Assembly: GCF_001653235.2 (NCBI RefSeq)
Contig: NC_035792.1
Span: 682,001 to 746,000, forward strand
DNA from: Pochonia chlamydosporia 170
Taxonomy: Eukaryota; Ascomycota; Sordariomycetes; Hypocreales; Clavicipitaceae
Direction of reading: 5' to 3'
Length of the DNA stretch: 64,000 nucleotides
Below, piece after piece: positions 1 through 10,082 of this stretch. The notes beneath the pieces were generated by a model. That model was given only the letters and a program-made list of their open reading frames with translations, was not told the origin of the DNA and ran no database searches. The first letter of the stretch is position 1; every line of letters begins with the position of its first letter. The translations under genes and the position numbers were made by a program.

Positions 1-634
1 AACGGATCTTGCTGGGTAAGGTTACTAGGGCATTCACCATTGGGACAGGTGCGGTGGCCTGGGATGGTGGGCTTCTCGGCGCATGGGATCAAACTGTGAT
101 CCAAACTGGGAAAGTGTTTCGACTTGATTGCAACGAGGCTGGCCACGTAAACTAACTGACTAAGGAGACAAACATTACGAACAAATTAGAGATGTTTCTG
201 ATGTCCCGGTTGCCGACAGGGGCCGGACGAGCCTCGGCAGCGACTCCACCAGACAACTCCCCAAGGCTCAAGACTCAGACTCAGACTCGATAACTCCGCT
301 TCATCAAGGGCAGACTCCATCCCCTTGCCCCAGAACCCAAGAAGAGTCAAATACATCTTGCGTCTGGTTGAGCAGTAAAATACCCGCTAGATACACGCGG
401 TTCCCCGGACTCCAAGACCGGGCCGCAATCTGTCTCTCCGACTCTGACTTGATTCTGGTTGTGCCGGGTCCTTTCCGACTCCACCATTTGCCATCTGGGC
501 TAGTTTGATGATTAACGTGTCGTTTGCATAAAGAGGTTGTTGGTCGCGCTTGCTCACAACTTGGCGGGCGACTTTCCAAACTTCGATTAAATCTCACCGA
601 GTTCAGTCCCTTAAGTTCAACTTCAACTAGCAAC
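1..634. other. Left-edge intergenic/leader sequence
   Basis: No supported gene. A frame open from the left edge (3-155, + strand, about 50 codons to a TAA) could be the end of a gene that starts outside the window, but nothing in it is recognisable. The last part, about 500-634, is C/T/A-rich and is the probable leader of the monooxygenase gene. Confidence 0.4.
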
Positions 635-2107
635 ATGACGGACGCACCAGACTTTGACGTCGTCATTATTGGCGCAGGCATTTCTGGCATCAACTCCGCA
701 TATCGCATCCAGACCAACTTCCCCAACTACAGATACTGCATCCTCGAGGCGCGGGACGCCCTCGGAGGAACGTGGGATCTCTTCAAGTATCCCGGCATCC
801 GCTCAGACTCTGACCTCTTCACATTTGGCTTCCAATGGCACCCGTGGGGTGGAAACAACCCCATTGCTACGGGCGAGTCTATCCTCTCATACCTCGCCGA
901 GGCGTCTTCAACATACGGCATCGACAAACACATCCACTTCCAACACAGGCTTCAACACGCATCCTGGTCCACGGAATACCAAGAATGGACGCTCTCCGTA
1001 ACTCGTGGCAGCAAAGGCGAAGCCGCAACCATCTCCTCCCGATTCGTCGTCTTCGGCACGGGATACTACGACTACAGGACGCCTTTGGAGACGCATATCC
1101 CTGGGATCGATAACTTCGCCGGCCAGGTCGTCCATCCGCAGTTCTGGCCAGAGAAACTCGATTACACGGACAAGAAGATCGTCGTCATTGGCTCCGGCGC
1201 GACGGCAGTTACCCTTGTGCCCAAGCTAGCCGAGAAAGCCAAACTCGCAACCATGCTTCAACGGAGTCCATCGTACATTGTCCCTTTGCCCAATCGCTCT
1301 ACGAGCTCCTTTTTCGACTATATCTTCCCGCGGGTCATGGCCCGACGACTCGAGCGGTTGCGCTGGATCATCAGGTCCCGCCTCTTCTTCCTATTCTGTA
1401 CAACATTCCCTTCCTCTGCGCGATCGCTACTCAGACGCGGCATACTACGACTCCTGCCAACAGGCATGCCCTTTGATCCGCACTTCAACCCATCCTACAA
1501 CCCATGGACACAGAGATTATGCGTCTGCCCCGACGGAGATTTCTACAAAGCCCTGCACACAGGACACGCCGACGTCGTCACCGGGACCATCAAATCCGTC
1601 ACACCCGCCGGCATCCAACTCAACTCAGGCAGCTTCCTCGACGCGGACATTATCGTCACAGCCACAGGGCTAAAGATCCAGCTCATGGGCGGCGCAACCA
1701 TGGACGTGGACGGGAAACCGGTCAGCCCAGGAGACAAGTTCATCTGGCGAGGCGTCATGCTGCAGGATGTGCCGAATGCCGCCCTTGTCATGGGCTATAC
1801 CAATGCCTCGTGGACTCTGGGTGCCGAAGCCACTGCCACATTGGTTGTGCGACTGCTCCGAGACTTGCGGCAGAAGGGGTTCACGAGCATCGTGCCGAGG
1901 GTGCAGAATCCGGAAGAGCTGGACGAGGTGCCGTTTTTTAATCTGAACTCGACGTATGTGAAGAAGGCGACCGGGAAGATGCCCAAGGCTGCGACGACGG
2001 GAGCGTTTGCAGTGAGGTCGAATTATTTGGCTGATGAGTTGAAGGCTAGGTTTGGGGGTTTGGATGACTTGGAGTGGGTGAGTGGTGGTGGGAATGAGAA
2101 GGCGTGA
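635..2107 (+). CDS. Flavin-binding monooxygenase (FMO/Baeyer-Villiger type)
   Basis: Predicted 490-aa single-exon flavoprotein monooxygenase that would use FAD and NADPH to insert one oxygen atom into a small organic substrate (ketone, amine or sulfide). Visible motifs: N-terminal FAD Rossmann GAGISG (residues 13-18); GGTWDLFKYPGIRSDSD, typical of Baeyer-Villiger-like enzymes; the FMO signature FxGxxxHxxxWP (FAGQVVHPQFWP); a second, NADPH-binding Rossmann GSGATA shortly after; and the late ATG-containing strand VTATGLK. The frame is open upstream to 524, but the ATG at 635 starts directly before the FAD fold as in the family, so it was chosen. There is no signal peptide and no intron. The substrate cannot be deduced: no biosynthetic partner genes adjoin it. 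Family assignment is secure; specific activity is unknown. Confidence 0.9.
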   Translation: MTDAPDFDVVIIGAGISGINSAYRIQTNFPNYRYCILEARDALGGTWDLFKYPGIRSDSDLFTFGFQWHPWGGNNPIATGESILSYLAEASSTYGIDKHIHFQHRLQHASWSTEYQEWTLSVTRGSKGEAATISSRFVVFGTGYYDYRTPLETHIPGIDNFAGQVVHPQFWPEKLDYTDKKIVVIGSGATAVTLVPKLAEKAKLATMLQRSPSYIVPLPNRSTSSFFDYIFPRVMARRLERLRWIIRSRLFFLFCTTFPSSARSLLRRGILRLLPTGMPFDPHFNPSYNPWTQRLCVCPDGDFYKALHTGHADVVTGTIKSVTPAGIQLNSGSFLDADIIVTATGLKIQLMGGATMDVDGKPVSPGDKFIWRGVMLQDVPNAALVMGYTNASWTLGAEATATLVVRLLRDLRQKGFTSIVPRVQNPEELDEVPFFNLNSTYVKKATGKMPKAATTGAFAVRSNYLADELKARFGGLDDLEWVSGGGNEKA

Positions 2108-2695
2108 TTGCAATTAGCATGTAGTAACGAGATGTACTTTAGCTATGACTATTGATTCGGCGAATGCCAGTTTTGGAATTCATGGAATTTGATCTTGGGT
2201 GAGTTGGCGTTGCATGACAATCAGCCTATCCAGGCATATTCACACTTCAATGATCCTTCGTCCTCGCCGAGATTGCATCTCAGCCCTGCTGCATCGCCAT
2301 GCCCAACGGCAGAATGAGATCCATCTGGCGCTCCATTTGTCCCGATTAGGTTTGGGGCCCGATGATCATCTTGAACTCTAGACCCTGATTAAGCTTGGGG
2401 CGTTGCAGAATGACGTCGCCGTAAGCAGCACCTACATCAAGTTGATGAGCAACCAATGAGACATGAGGAAATCATGATGAGTGGTATTGTTGGCCAAACC
2501 TTTTTGTGATATCTCTTGACGCAGGTGTACTTGAGATGACGAGTATAAAGTTGCTGATCGCCCATCACAGCAACACCAGACATTTGTAGCTCATCTCCAA
2601 ACTTGTTACAATCTCATAACCACAACTGCTCATTGCCAAACCTGTCACAATCTCATAAACACAACTACTCAGTCTCATACTACCAGCCTCACAAA
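2108..2695. other. Intergenic region with 5' leader of the LOR protein
   Basis: No gene seen. The right end holds the duplicated 31-bp leader repeat listed separately. Confidence 0.5.
2602..2671 (+). repeat. Imperfect 31-bp direct duplication in a 5' leader
   Basis: Two 31-bp copies (2602-2632 and 2641-2671) match at 27 of 31 positions, both built around ACAATCTCATAA and CACAACT. They lie immediately before the ATG at 2696, so they are probably in the promoter or 5' UTR of the tubby-like gene. They could be a local duplication or a repeated binding site; no function can be assigned. Confidence 0.6.
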
Positions 2696-3442
2696 ATGTC
2701 ATCTTTAAGCACCGCGCCTCCTGCGTACGCCGAAAAGCCAGGCACTCACATAGCTCCCCCAACAGACATCAAACACACACAAGACTTATCAGAGTCTACT
2801 ACCCGAGTCCCCAAGCACGACATCCCAGCCGCAGTAACCACCCTCCAAGTCGACTACACCTGGAAAAACCTCACCGCACGCATCTCCGAACCGTCCAATC
2901 CCTCCCAACCAATCTACATCGTCGACTACCGCACCTTCAAGTCACCCCATCTCCTCTTCAAAGACGCAGCCGACAACACCTTCGGCAGCGGCACCCTCCA
3001 CGCCGTCTCCATAAATGCCGACTACGAACTCCACGGCCAAAAAGGCAAACTCAAAGCCCTGCGACACTTCCACACCGAGTACACCCATTTGTCGAGGGTG
3101 TACTCCAAGAACGGGGCCCCCGCGGCGATGAACTGGTCTAGCGACTGCGACTTTCGAAACTGGGACTTTACGTGCAAGGGTGAGGATGGCGTGCCGGTGG
3201 CGAGGTTCGTGTCGAATTGCTGGTCGTTGAAGAAGGTGGGCATGATTGAGTTTTACGGGCCATTGGGACAGAGCAAGGAGGCGAGGGAGGAGATTGTGGT
3301 TACGGGGTTGACTTTGTTTTCGTGCATGGTGCTGAGGACGACGAGTTTGTTGTCGTTTTTTGGTGGTGTGTTTGCTAGGCCTGGGCCGTTGCCTAATCCT
3401 GAGGCTGAGAAGGTGAAGGGTGAGGGTGAAGATGGGAAATAG
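2696..3442 (+). CDS. Tubby C-terminal-like (LURP-one-related) protein
   Basis: Predicted 248-aa intronless protein. After a Pro-rich N-terminus (MSSLSTAPPAYAEKPG) the body (about residues 40-230) reads as the beta-barrel of the LURP-one-related/tubby C-terminal superfamily as found in fungi: alternating strands such as IYIVDYRTFKSPHLLF, a central basic stretch (HGQKGKLKALRHFH), and a hydrophobic helix near the C-terminus (GLTLFSCMVLRTTSLLSFFGG) that fills the barrel in this fold. Members may bind membranes or lipids, but the fungal versions have no assigned function. The ATG at 2696 was chosen over an in-frame position at 2603 because the upstream part is repetitive leader sequence. Codons are C-ending in the first half and GC-rich G-ending in the second, with no sign of damage. 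Confidence 0.75.
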   Translation: MSSLSTAPPAYAEKPGTHIAPPTDIKHTQDLSESTTRVPKHDIPAAVTTLQVDYTWKNLTARISEPSNPSQPIYIVDYRTFKSPHLLFKDAADNTFGSGTLHAVSINADYELHGQKGKLKALRHFHTEYTHLSRVYSKNGAPAAMNWSSDCDFRNWDFTCKGEDGVPVARFVSNCWSLKKVGMIEFYGPLGQSKEAREEIVVTGLTLFSCMVLRTTSLLSFFGGVFARPGPLPNPEAEKVKGEGEDGK

Positions 3443-3948
3443 AGGGAAACTTGGGGCTGATTTGTTGATTTAGTTTGAATAGCGATTTGAGTATAAATGA
3501 CATTTGGATACAAAAGCTGGCTGTCGGTGATAATGTGCGTAACCATGTGGTTGGTCTAACAGTCTTCACTTTAGATTTCAGTTAATAACCGAACATCTTT
3601 ACGTAACATATGGAATGAAGAGCAATATGTGATATATGTATCAACGGAATATAACGTAGACCATCTCTCTGCATCAGCGGATCGTTCCCTTTGCCTTACC
3701 GGGTAATCTAGCGGTCATTTCTTTGATAACATGCGGCCCACTGGAGAGACTGCGACCACTCCCTTCTAATTACCATCCGCCTAGGCCAAAAAAGTTGAAA
3801 GGCACAACACTACTAACCACGGAGGTACGTAGACCATCACAACTCACTCTGTATCGCTGCCGTCTCAACAGGGTCTCACTTTCTTCGGTGAGTGTGTCTA
3901 GCCCACAGTGAACGCGACCACCGAGTGCCTTTGGTGGTGCTAAGAGTA
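3443..3948. other. Intergenic region between convergent genes
   Basis: Holds the 3' ends of the tubby-like gene (+) and the C2H2 gene (-). No further gene or repeat was seen. Confidence 0.5.
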
Positions 3949-5614
3949 TCATGAATCTGAAAACTCCGCCTCTCTCCCCTCGTATTCGACCCTCGGCTCG
4001 TCAGTCTCGGCCCCAGACGTTGTACTTGAATCCCCTGAGTTGCTGGCCAAGGACGAATCTTCAGGTAAGGATATAAGCGCAATAGACAGCATATGTTGGG
4101 CCATACACTGCAATGACAAATTGTGCAGTTGCTCCTCGTCATGGTTGAGTTCTCCCGGATTGTCGACACCAGCTGAGCCACATAGGAGACACTGGGTGAA
4201 CTTTGCCCTTCGTTTCCAACTATCGGCCGTGACTTTTTCCATGTCTCCATCTGATAGCAACTCATCGTGGTACTCTCTCATGTGATTTTGAAACGCAGTT
4301 TCGGTTTCAAATTCGCTTGCATCACGACATTCCCGACAAGTCAACCTTGGTTGAATATGCTCAGCCTCTACATGACGAGTCCAGTCGTCAAGTGAGTGAT
4401 ACATGACATTTGGCGAAGAACACTGTGCGTAAAGACATATATGCGGGGCCAGATCGCGAATGGCATGCTTCCTATAGACTAGTTAGCGTAATTCAAGGAG
4501 AACAGAGACCGATGACGGACCTCCAGGATCGCCGGAGCTCGTCTTGGCCGCCAATAACCCTCTGAGGAATATGGCAAAGAGGACAGACGAATTCGAATGT
4601 ATCTTTAAGGCACCGCATGTCAGTTGGTCCCGGAATGCGTGTTGAGTCGTCCATGGCAGCAACAGACGTTGGTGCTGTCAGTGCAGAAATTACCAACGGA
4701 TTTGCTGTGTTGACTGAACATCTTAGTGTGGACGTCTTTTTTTCTGTCTGTAAAGAGGATTGCTTTTGGGGGGTTTCGCTGCAGGAGGCTTGCGCAGCCC
4801 TAGGCGTTTCAGCAGCCTCAATGAACCTTTCCGCTCGATACCGGCAATAGCAGAGGTTTCTCCATCTTTTCAAAATGGCATGTTCAAATCGAGCTCTCAA
4901 GTTGTCCGCCGTGGCGTATTTGGGATGCAGCCCTGAAGGCTCCGAAAGTTCCGAAAGCTTTCCATCTAGAGCCCTGCGAGCTGATGCCATGAAACTTGGG
5001 ATGAGACTCTGCCCAGACTCGTCTTTGGGTTCATATCCGTCCGCTCTGAAGTCGTACAGCCACTTGTTTTGCGATTTGATGAACGCCGCGTAGCTGATTA
5101 GGCTAGCAAGAACATTTTCTATGAGGTCAGCAGTGTCTGGTCGACTCGACTCAGGTTGTTCGCCTTCACCATCCTGGTCGGCCAGTTCTCCCTCATTTTC
5201 GCTAGTAGAAGGTGATCCCGGTGCAGTTTGAACTCTTTCTGAAAGCTCGCTTTCATATTCAGAGTCCTGAAGAATGCCTAATGCATTGCTAGATAGTTCA
5301 TCTAAACTCTCTGGATCGTTCCCTAGCGACTCATGTTTGCCAAGGCTTATCCATAGCTGGATTTTGGAAGAGACCGCTTCGAGAAGCAGAGAGAGAACGT
5401 ATTTTTCGCTCGGGTTTGTGAGCAGTCGGTGTTCAACAGATATGTGGCCGTCGTCGCATACGCCAAGTAGGTCTGAGAATATTCGTAGCCTAAGCTGGCA
5501 TCTGCGGGCCCACGAATATTGATCGTCAGGGAGCTCTGAGTTCAGTATATCATCGAGGTTCTTAAGGCACAATTGGACCAATGCTCTGATTGTAGGATGC
5601 CCTGGGACAGTCAT
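3949..5614 (-). CDS. C2H2-type zinc-finger protein (two exons)
   Basis: complement(join(3949..4471,4521..5614)); 538 aa. The 49-nt intron (donor GTCCGTC, branch GCTAACT, acceptor CTATAG) restores the frame exactly across the second finger. The protein starts with a helical region (RALVQLCLKNLDDIL, residues about 9-24), has an acidic Ser-rich middle (EYESELSERVQ to QDGEGEQPESSRPD), and ends with a cluster of Cys/His motifs: CPLCHIPQ, then C-x4-C ... H-x4-H, then C-x2-C ... H-x4-H (CRECRDASEF to HMREYH) and a CLLCG knuckle. This layout is typical of a large fungal family of unknown role, often annotated only as C2H2 domain protein and sometimes near incompatibility-type genes. It is probably nuclear, but DNA binding is inference. 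The start at 5614 is the first ATG of the open frame. Confidence 0.75.
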
Positions 5615-6360
5615 GGCAACAGCGCTCTTGTCGTGTGTAGTTGGATGATGGCTCGAAATTCTGTAGCATGAAGAAGAATTGTCTAGGTAACATATTTTCC
5701 GAATAAGCTCGGTAGGGGAGTGAGAAATGATGAGAGATCAATTCGAGTTGCGGGAGTTTGGCGTTTCATTTCAAGAAAGAACAAAGGATACTGGCTGGTG
5801 AGGCTGCAAGACGGCTCCATGACACCTATGGAAGAGCGCTCCCGCGTCTTTCTTATACAACAAAAGGTGTCAACGGTCCTTTGTTCCATATTTGGGTGCT
5901 CCCGTAAAAAGATTGATTGTTAACGGAATAGAACTTGCAGTATTTCTCTGCATCAACGAAACGTCCCTTTCCATTTTACCTGGCCAAAATGAGGAAGCGG
6001 TCACTTCTTTCACACTGAAGAACTACTCGGTTCTTAGGATTCCCCCAAAGTTGGATGTCGTCGGACCGCGGAGAAATCAGAATTCGCGCTATTGAATGAC
6101 TTCACAGCCTATGGCTCTTTCTGGATGCCATGAAGTTTACCTCAGATCAGATCCGGTCGCACAATCTTTTGGCGTCTGGTGGTAAAAGTACATGACCCCA
6201 GGAAGCAACTGTGTGTACAGTTGCTGTGAACGCTGGACTGGCCATAGGTAAGTCTCTTCGTTGCCGAGTGGCAGCCCAGACGCAACGGACTCAATGCTTT
6301 GCCGCTTGGCCGTGTTTTGGAGAAAGAGTCGTTACAATTTTCAACGGCGAAACAGAATGT
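5615..6360. other. Intergenic region
   Basis: No gene recognised; only short overlapping frames without family resemblance. It separates the C2H2 gene from the kinase relic. Confidence 0.4.
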
Positions 6361-6699
6361 TCATTCTGTAATTTTCTCACACTCGGGCAGAACCCAGTAC
6401 CTCATCCAACCCGATTCCAATACTTGCTTGGCAGTCGGACGATCATTCGGCTTAAACTTGAGCATCCATCGCATCATGGTGAAAAAAGCATCCCTCTCCT
6501 TGACGTCGAGGGTCGCCATTTCCACTCGATGGCGAGGCTCTTGTATACTGTCCTCAAAACGTCGATCCCACGACCACACGGATCGACCTCTACGGGCCGG
6601 CCAGGATCGGCGGCCATCTTTCCCACCACTCCAGCGGAAGGCAGCCCAGACCTTTACATGCTCTACGATTTCATCGTGTAAGGGGCAGGCTAAAAACAC
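6361..6699 (-). pseudogene. C-terminal relic of an SRPK-like protein kinase
   Basis: The minus-strand frame encodes the end of a fungal SR-protein-kinase-like C-lobe. Recognisable parts are SVWSWDRRFEDSIQEPR, then ERDAFFTMMRWMLKFKPNDRPTAKQVLES and GWMRYWVLP, matching the last helices of the kinase fold (the D-RPTA-QVL element that closes subdomain XI). The upstream part (HDEIVEHVKVW) resembles the preceding helix, but nothing matching the catalytic loop, DFG or ATP-binding lobe lies upstream. Sequence beyond 6700 turns AT-rich and non-coding. It is best read as a truncated pseudogene, not a functional kinase. Family assignment rests on motif memory. Confidence 0.6.
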
Positions 6700-7417
6700 A
6701 GAAATGGATAACTAAAGAGCGCCTTATACAAGTTAAATTACAGAAAGTGCGAAGCCAAACGACAGTCATGTTAAGAATTTGGTAATTTAAACGCTCTAGA
6801 GCTATGCAAACTATATTTTATAGTGTGTTTAGTTTATAGCTTTTCTGGGAAAGACAGCATTAACACAATCTAGCTACTTACTTTGTCTCAGACAATTTAA
6901 CAGCAGCTGTTTTAAGAATTAACAGGTTAATAATACTAAACATTAAAGTTGTAAACATTAAAAAGGCCGCAATACTAAAAGCACAGACTAGACAATGCAC
7001 ACATCTATATACCTTGCATTAAGGTTTTGCGCGAATTAGTATTTAAACAATTAATAGTTTCTCTGTTAAATAACGCAACTAGCAATTACTATATATTAAC
7101 ATTTACATGCTAGCTGGACACACAACAATAATACTCTTAGCTAATGTAGCATAACTCTAAGCGCCCTATGTTGCCAGATTAGTAATAACCAGACCCTACA
7201 GCAATTACTAAACTAGACAATAACAGACCGCCGCGCATTCAAAAAAAAGTCCCACTGCGCGTTTATATAGTTAGGGAAAGGTATATAAGAAGTCTACTCT
7301 TTCTATACTAGCACTACATATTTCTTATGTAACAGTAGGAGCTTAATTCTCTTAATTAGCTATTATTAAACCTACTATACTAGTTCTCGACTTATCCACT
7401 GGTCTTACTACAACAAA
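6700..7417. other. AT-rich intergenic segment
   Basis: Strongly AT-rich by eye, with many TA steps and no coding frame. It ends in the promoter and leader of the proline-rich secreted protein. The composition is compatible with old repeat-induced point mutation or decayed repeats, but no index was computed. Confidence 0.5.
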
Positions 7418-9042
7418 ATGGTCCGCATCGCTACTATTTTAGCTTGTAAGTCTTGGGAAAATATTACCTGTTTCTGTGATTAACACGCGCTGGATAGTTG
7501 CCCTTGGCGTCAACGCCTTTACAACTACGGTTGGGTTTCCTCGCAATGCGGCTGAGAAACTTACATGTACGGCTGAGAAACGTGTAGGTTAACTTTTGCT
7601 AGCAATTTAGCAACTATACTAATGGTTTACTTAGGTAGATACAGGCGATGTCAACTTTAATAAACAGAGTGAGATTAAACTTTTGGCATTTAATGTTCTT
7701 GTGAGTCTCTGCGGTTAATGTCGCTCTCTGCACGCTTTTAACACGTATTCCGAATTAGCGTTACTAATACTTGGTCTAGAAACGGGGACGGAGTGATAAG
7801 GTCAAGGCCGGGGATGGTCAACCGAGGAGAGGGGACCGGAAACACCCTCGTCCTCCCTCTTCTCCTGGCAATGGTGAACCGCCAAACAAGAAGCAGAAAA
7901 ACAGATCCCCTTCCCCTCCCCCTCCCCCTCCTCCTCTGCCTCCTCCTTCCCCAGAGAGGAATTATCGCCGCCAGTCGCCGAAAGGGACCCCGAGATCCCC
8001 TTACCGCCCATATGAGATCCCCCCTTCTCCTCCTCCTCCAGAGAAGTATCGCCGCCAGTCGCCGACAGAGAGGCCGATATCCCCTTACCGTCCTTATGAG
8101 ATCCCCCGTCCTCCTCCTTCCGAGACCTCGAGATCTAGATCCCCCTACCGCCCTTATGAGATCCCCCGTCCTCCTCCTTCCGAGACCTCGAGATCTAGAT
8201 CCCCCTACCGCCCTTATGAGATCCCCCGTCCTCCTCCTTCCGAGACCTCGAGATCTAGATCCCCGTATCGCCCATATGAGATCCCCCGTCCTCCTCCCGG
8301 TCAACCTCCTCCCCGTAACCCTCAGCCTGGTCAACCTCCTCCCCGTCAACCTCCTCTCCGCCAACCTCCTTCCCGTAACCCTCAGCCTGGTCAACCTCCT
8401 CCCCGTCAACCTCGACCCCGCCAACCTCCTTCCCGTAACCCTCAGCCTGGTCAACCTCCTCCCCGTAACCCTCAGCCTGGTCAACCTCCTCCCCGTCAAC
8501 CTCGACTCCGCCAACCTCTTTCCCGTAACCCTCAGCCTGGTCAACCTCCTCCCGGTAACCCTCAGCCTGCTCGTCCTCCTCCCGGTAACCCTCTTGTGCA
8601 GTCTCCTCGTCCTCCTCGTCGTCTTCCTGCTCCTGTTCGAAAATATAGGTATCGCAACCCCGACATGCCGACAGGGACCCCGACATTGATATCCCCTTTT
8701 CGCCCATTTCAGACCCCCGGTCCTCCTCCCCCACAGAGGGATCGTAGCGAGTCGCCGAAAGGGACCCCGAGATCCCCTTACCCGCCATATAAGCCCTTAC
8801 CTCCTCCTCCCCGTCCCCCTGGCCCTGTTCGTGGCCCTTACCCTCCTCTTCCGAAGTATCGCACCCCTTACCCGCCACCAACTTCGCGCATCCCTCCTCC
8901 TTACCCTCCTCCTACGCGCGATGGAGCACGCGGCGTTAACTATCCCGACGGTATTTGCAGACCTTGGCCGTGCCAGAATGATAATGGGTGCAGGTACAAA
9001 CCGGGCTGCCGCAGGTGTAGTAGTGGGAAGTGCGTAAGTTAA
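7418..9042 (+). CDS. Secreted proline-rich tandem-repeat protein with six-Cys C-terminus
   Basis: join(7418..7445,7498..7583,7635..7700,7780..9042); 480 aa. Three introns have clear signals (GTAAGT/GATAG; GTAGGT/TTACTTAG; GTGAGT with TTACTAATACTTGGTCTAG), and the four exons stay in one frame to the TAA. Residues 1-16 (MVRIATILAFALGVNA) form a typical signal peptide. A short segment with dibasic KR pairs (AEKR, LKRGR), possible Kex2 sites, follows. Then comes a long Pro/Arg/Ser/Tyr-rich region with 20-residue repeats (SPYRPYEIPRPPPSETSRSR), then NPQPGQPPPR-type repeats. The last 30 residues hold C-x4-C-x5-C-x5-C-x2-C-x4-C. The protein is probably secreted and wall-associated or effector-like; no family was recognised. 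The final codons contain GTAAGT, so an alternative 33-nt 3' intron (acceptor CTGCCTAG) is possible. Neighbouring DNA is AT-rich. Confidence 0.7.
8101..8280 (+). repeat. Three tandem 60-bp repeat units inside the proline-rich gene
   Basis: Units 8101-8160 and 8161-8220 are identical over 60 bp. Unit 8221-8280 differs only near its end. Each encodes 20 residues (IPRPPPSETSRSRSPYRPYE). A diverged related unit lies just upstream (about 8041-8100). The near-identity suggests recent expansion or homogenisation. Confidence 0.95.
8281..8595 (+). repeat. Short proline-rich repeats (CCTCAGCCTGGTCAACCTCC type)
   Basis: Multiple copies of a roughly 27-30 bp unit encode variations on NPQPGQPPPR/QP. They follow the 60-bp units directly and lie in the same reading frame. 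Several copies are joined by shorter CGTCAACCTC linkers. Confidence 0.9.
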
Positions 9043-10082
9043 CATTGAAGAATGTTATCTGCCTAGGCACTGGTGGCAAAAGCGACTTAGCTTGCGGTGT
9101 ATTCTCCCGAGTACACTAGACTTTATAAAAACATTTGAAGTTATCCACACCCCTAGGTTGGGTAGCCAGCTTATGAGGATGGGGGATATTGCTCAGGTTG
9201 GATACCCTTTTAATATTAAGTCTTTGCCTTAACTATCGGGCCGCTCGCGCATGCGCACTTCTAGCACATTAGAAAGAACCAAATATTTAAACAGGAGCCA
9301 AGTGTATAGTAGCTATGGAAGTATCGCATAACAGCTATAGACACTTGGGAAATTAAGGAAGTTGAGAAAATAACTAACTATTTAACTATGTATCTAAAGA
9401 AATAATAGAAATAAAGGGGAAATAACTCTCTTTATAGACTAGTTTAAGGGATATTCCTAATGCTAAGAGAAAAGATAAAAGGAAAGTTAAAAAAGCAATA
9501 AATATTAAACCTTTTTTTGTTAGAAAGAAAGAACTATTAGAAAAGAGGTTAGGAAAAGGAAGCAATATTAAACAACCTCTCGTAAACACATTGCAATTTA
9601 ACGTTGATGGCACTGGCCAAGAGGTAAAGTCATTAAGCATGCGCAGTACTCAAGCGACAGATTCAGCTGTCACATTAAACGTTGCAACGATTGTCACGGT
9701 GCTAGTAGAAGTCAACGGGGTAGCCTTTACTATAATCTCTTCAGGCGACGGAGCCATGTTAACAGTGTCATGGTGCATTATAACGGCATCAATACATTCA
9801 GTTCACAAAGATGCCACTGCCTTCTCCAACTTGTCTTAGTTTTTTCCGAAGTAGAGAAAATAGTATTAGAAGGAAATAATTTGGAGACAAGGTAGGTACG
9901 CCTGAGAAGGGTATCGCGGCAAGACTGCAGCTTTAGTCCATGTGTTGAACCTCTACAACCTCTTTGCAACCCCATCATCGTGGACTTGAATTCCGGGTAT
10001 GCTGATGCTCCTCCAGTGTCTTCGCTCTAATGAGGCCAATACCTCTAAGGGTATTGTGTCCCCAGCAGCCCTGTTCAGCCTG
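9043..10082. other. AT-rich intergenic segment
   Basis: Mostly AT-rich (especially about 9230-9560), without a supported gene. The right half, about 9600-10080, has more balanced composition but no recognisable product. Confidence 0.5.

Noticed and set aside
7738..8881. Long arginine- and glutamate-rich frames on the minus strand and a leucine-rich + strand frame (7793-8689) over the repeats
   Set aside because: They are shadow frames of the C/T-rich tandem repeats. The spliced + strand frame with signal peptide, introns and cysteine tail explains the region better.
7418..9042. Repeat-peptide (dikaritin-like) precursor idea
   Set aside because: No DUF3328 oxidase, tyrosinase or methyltransferase neighbours and no dibasic site between repeat units.
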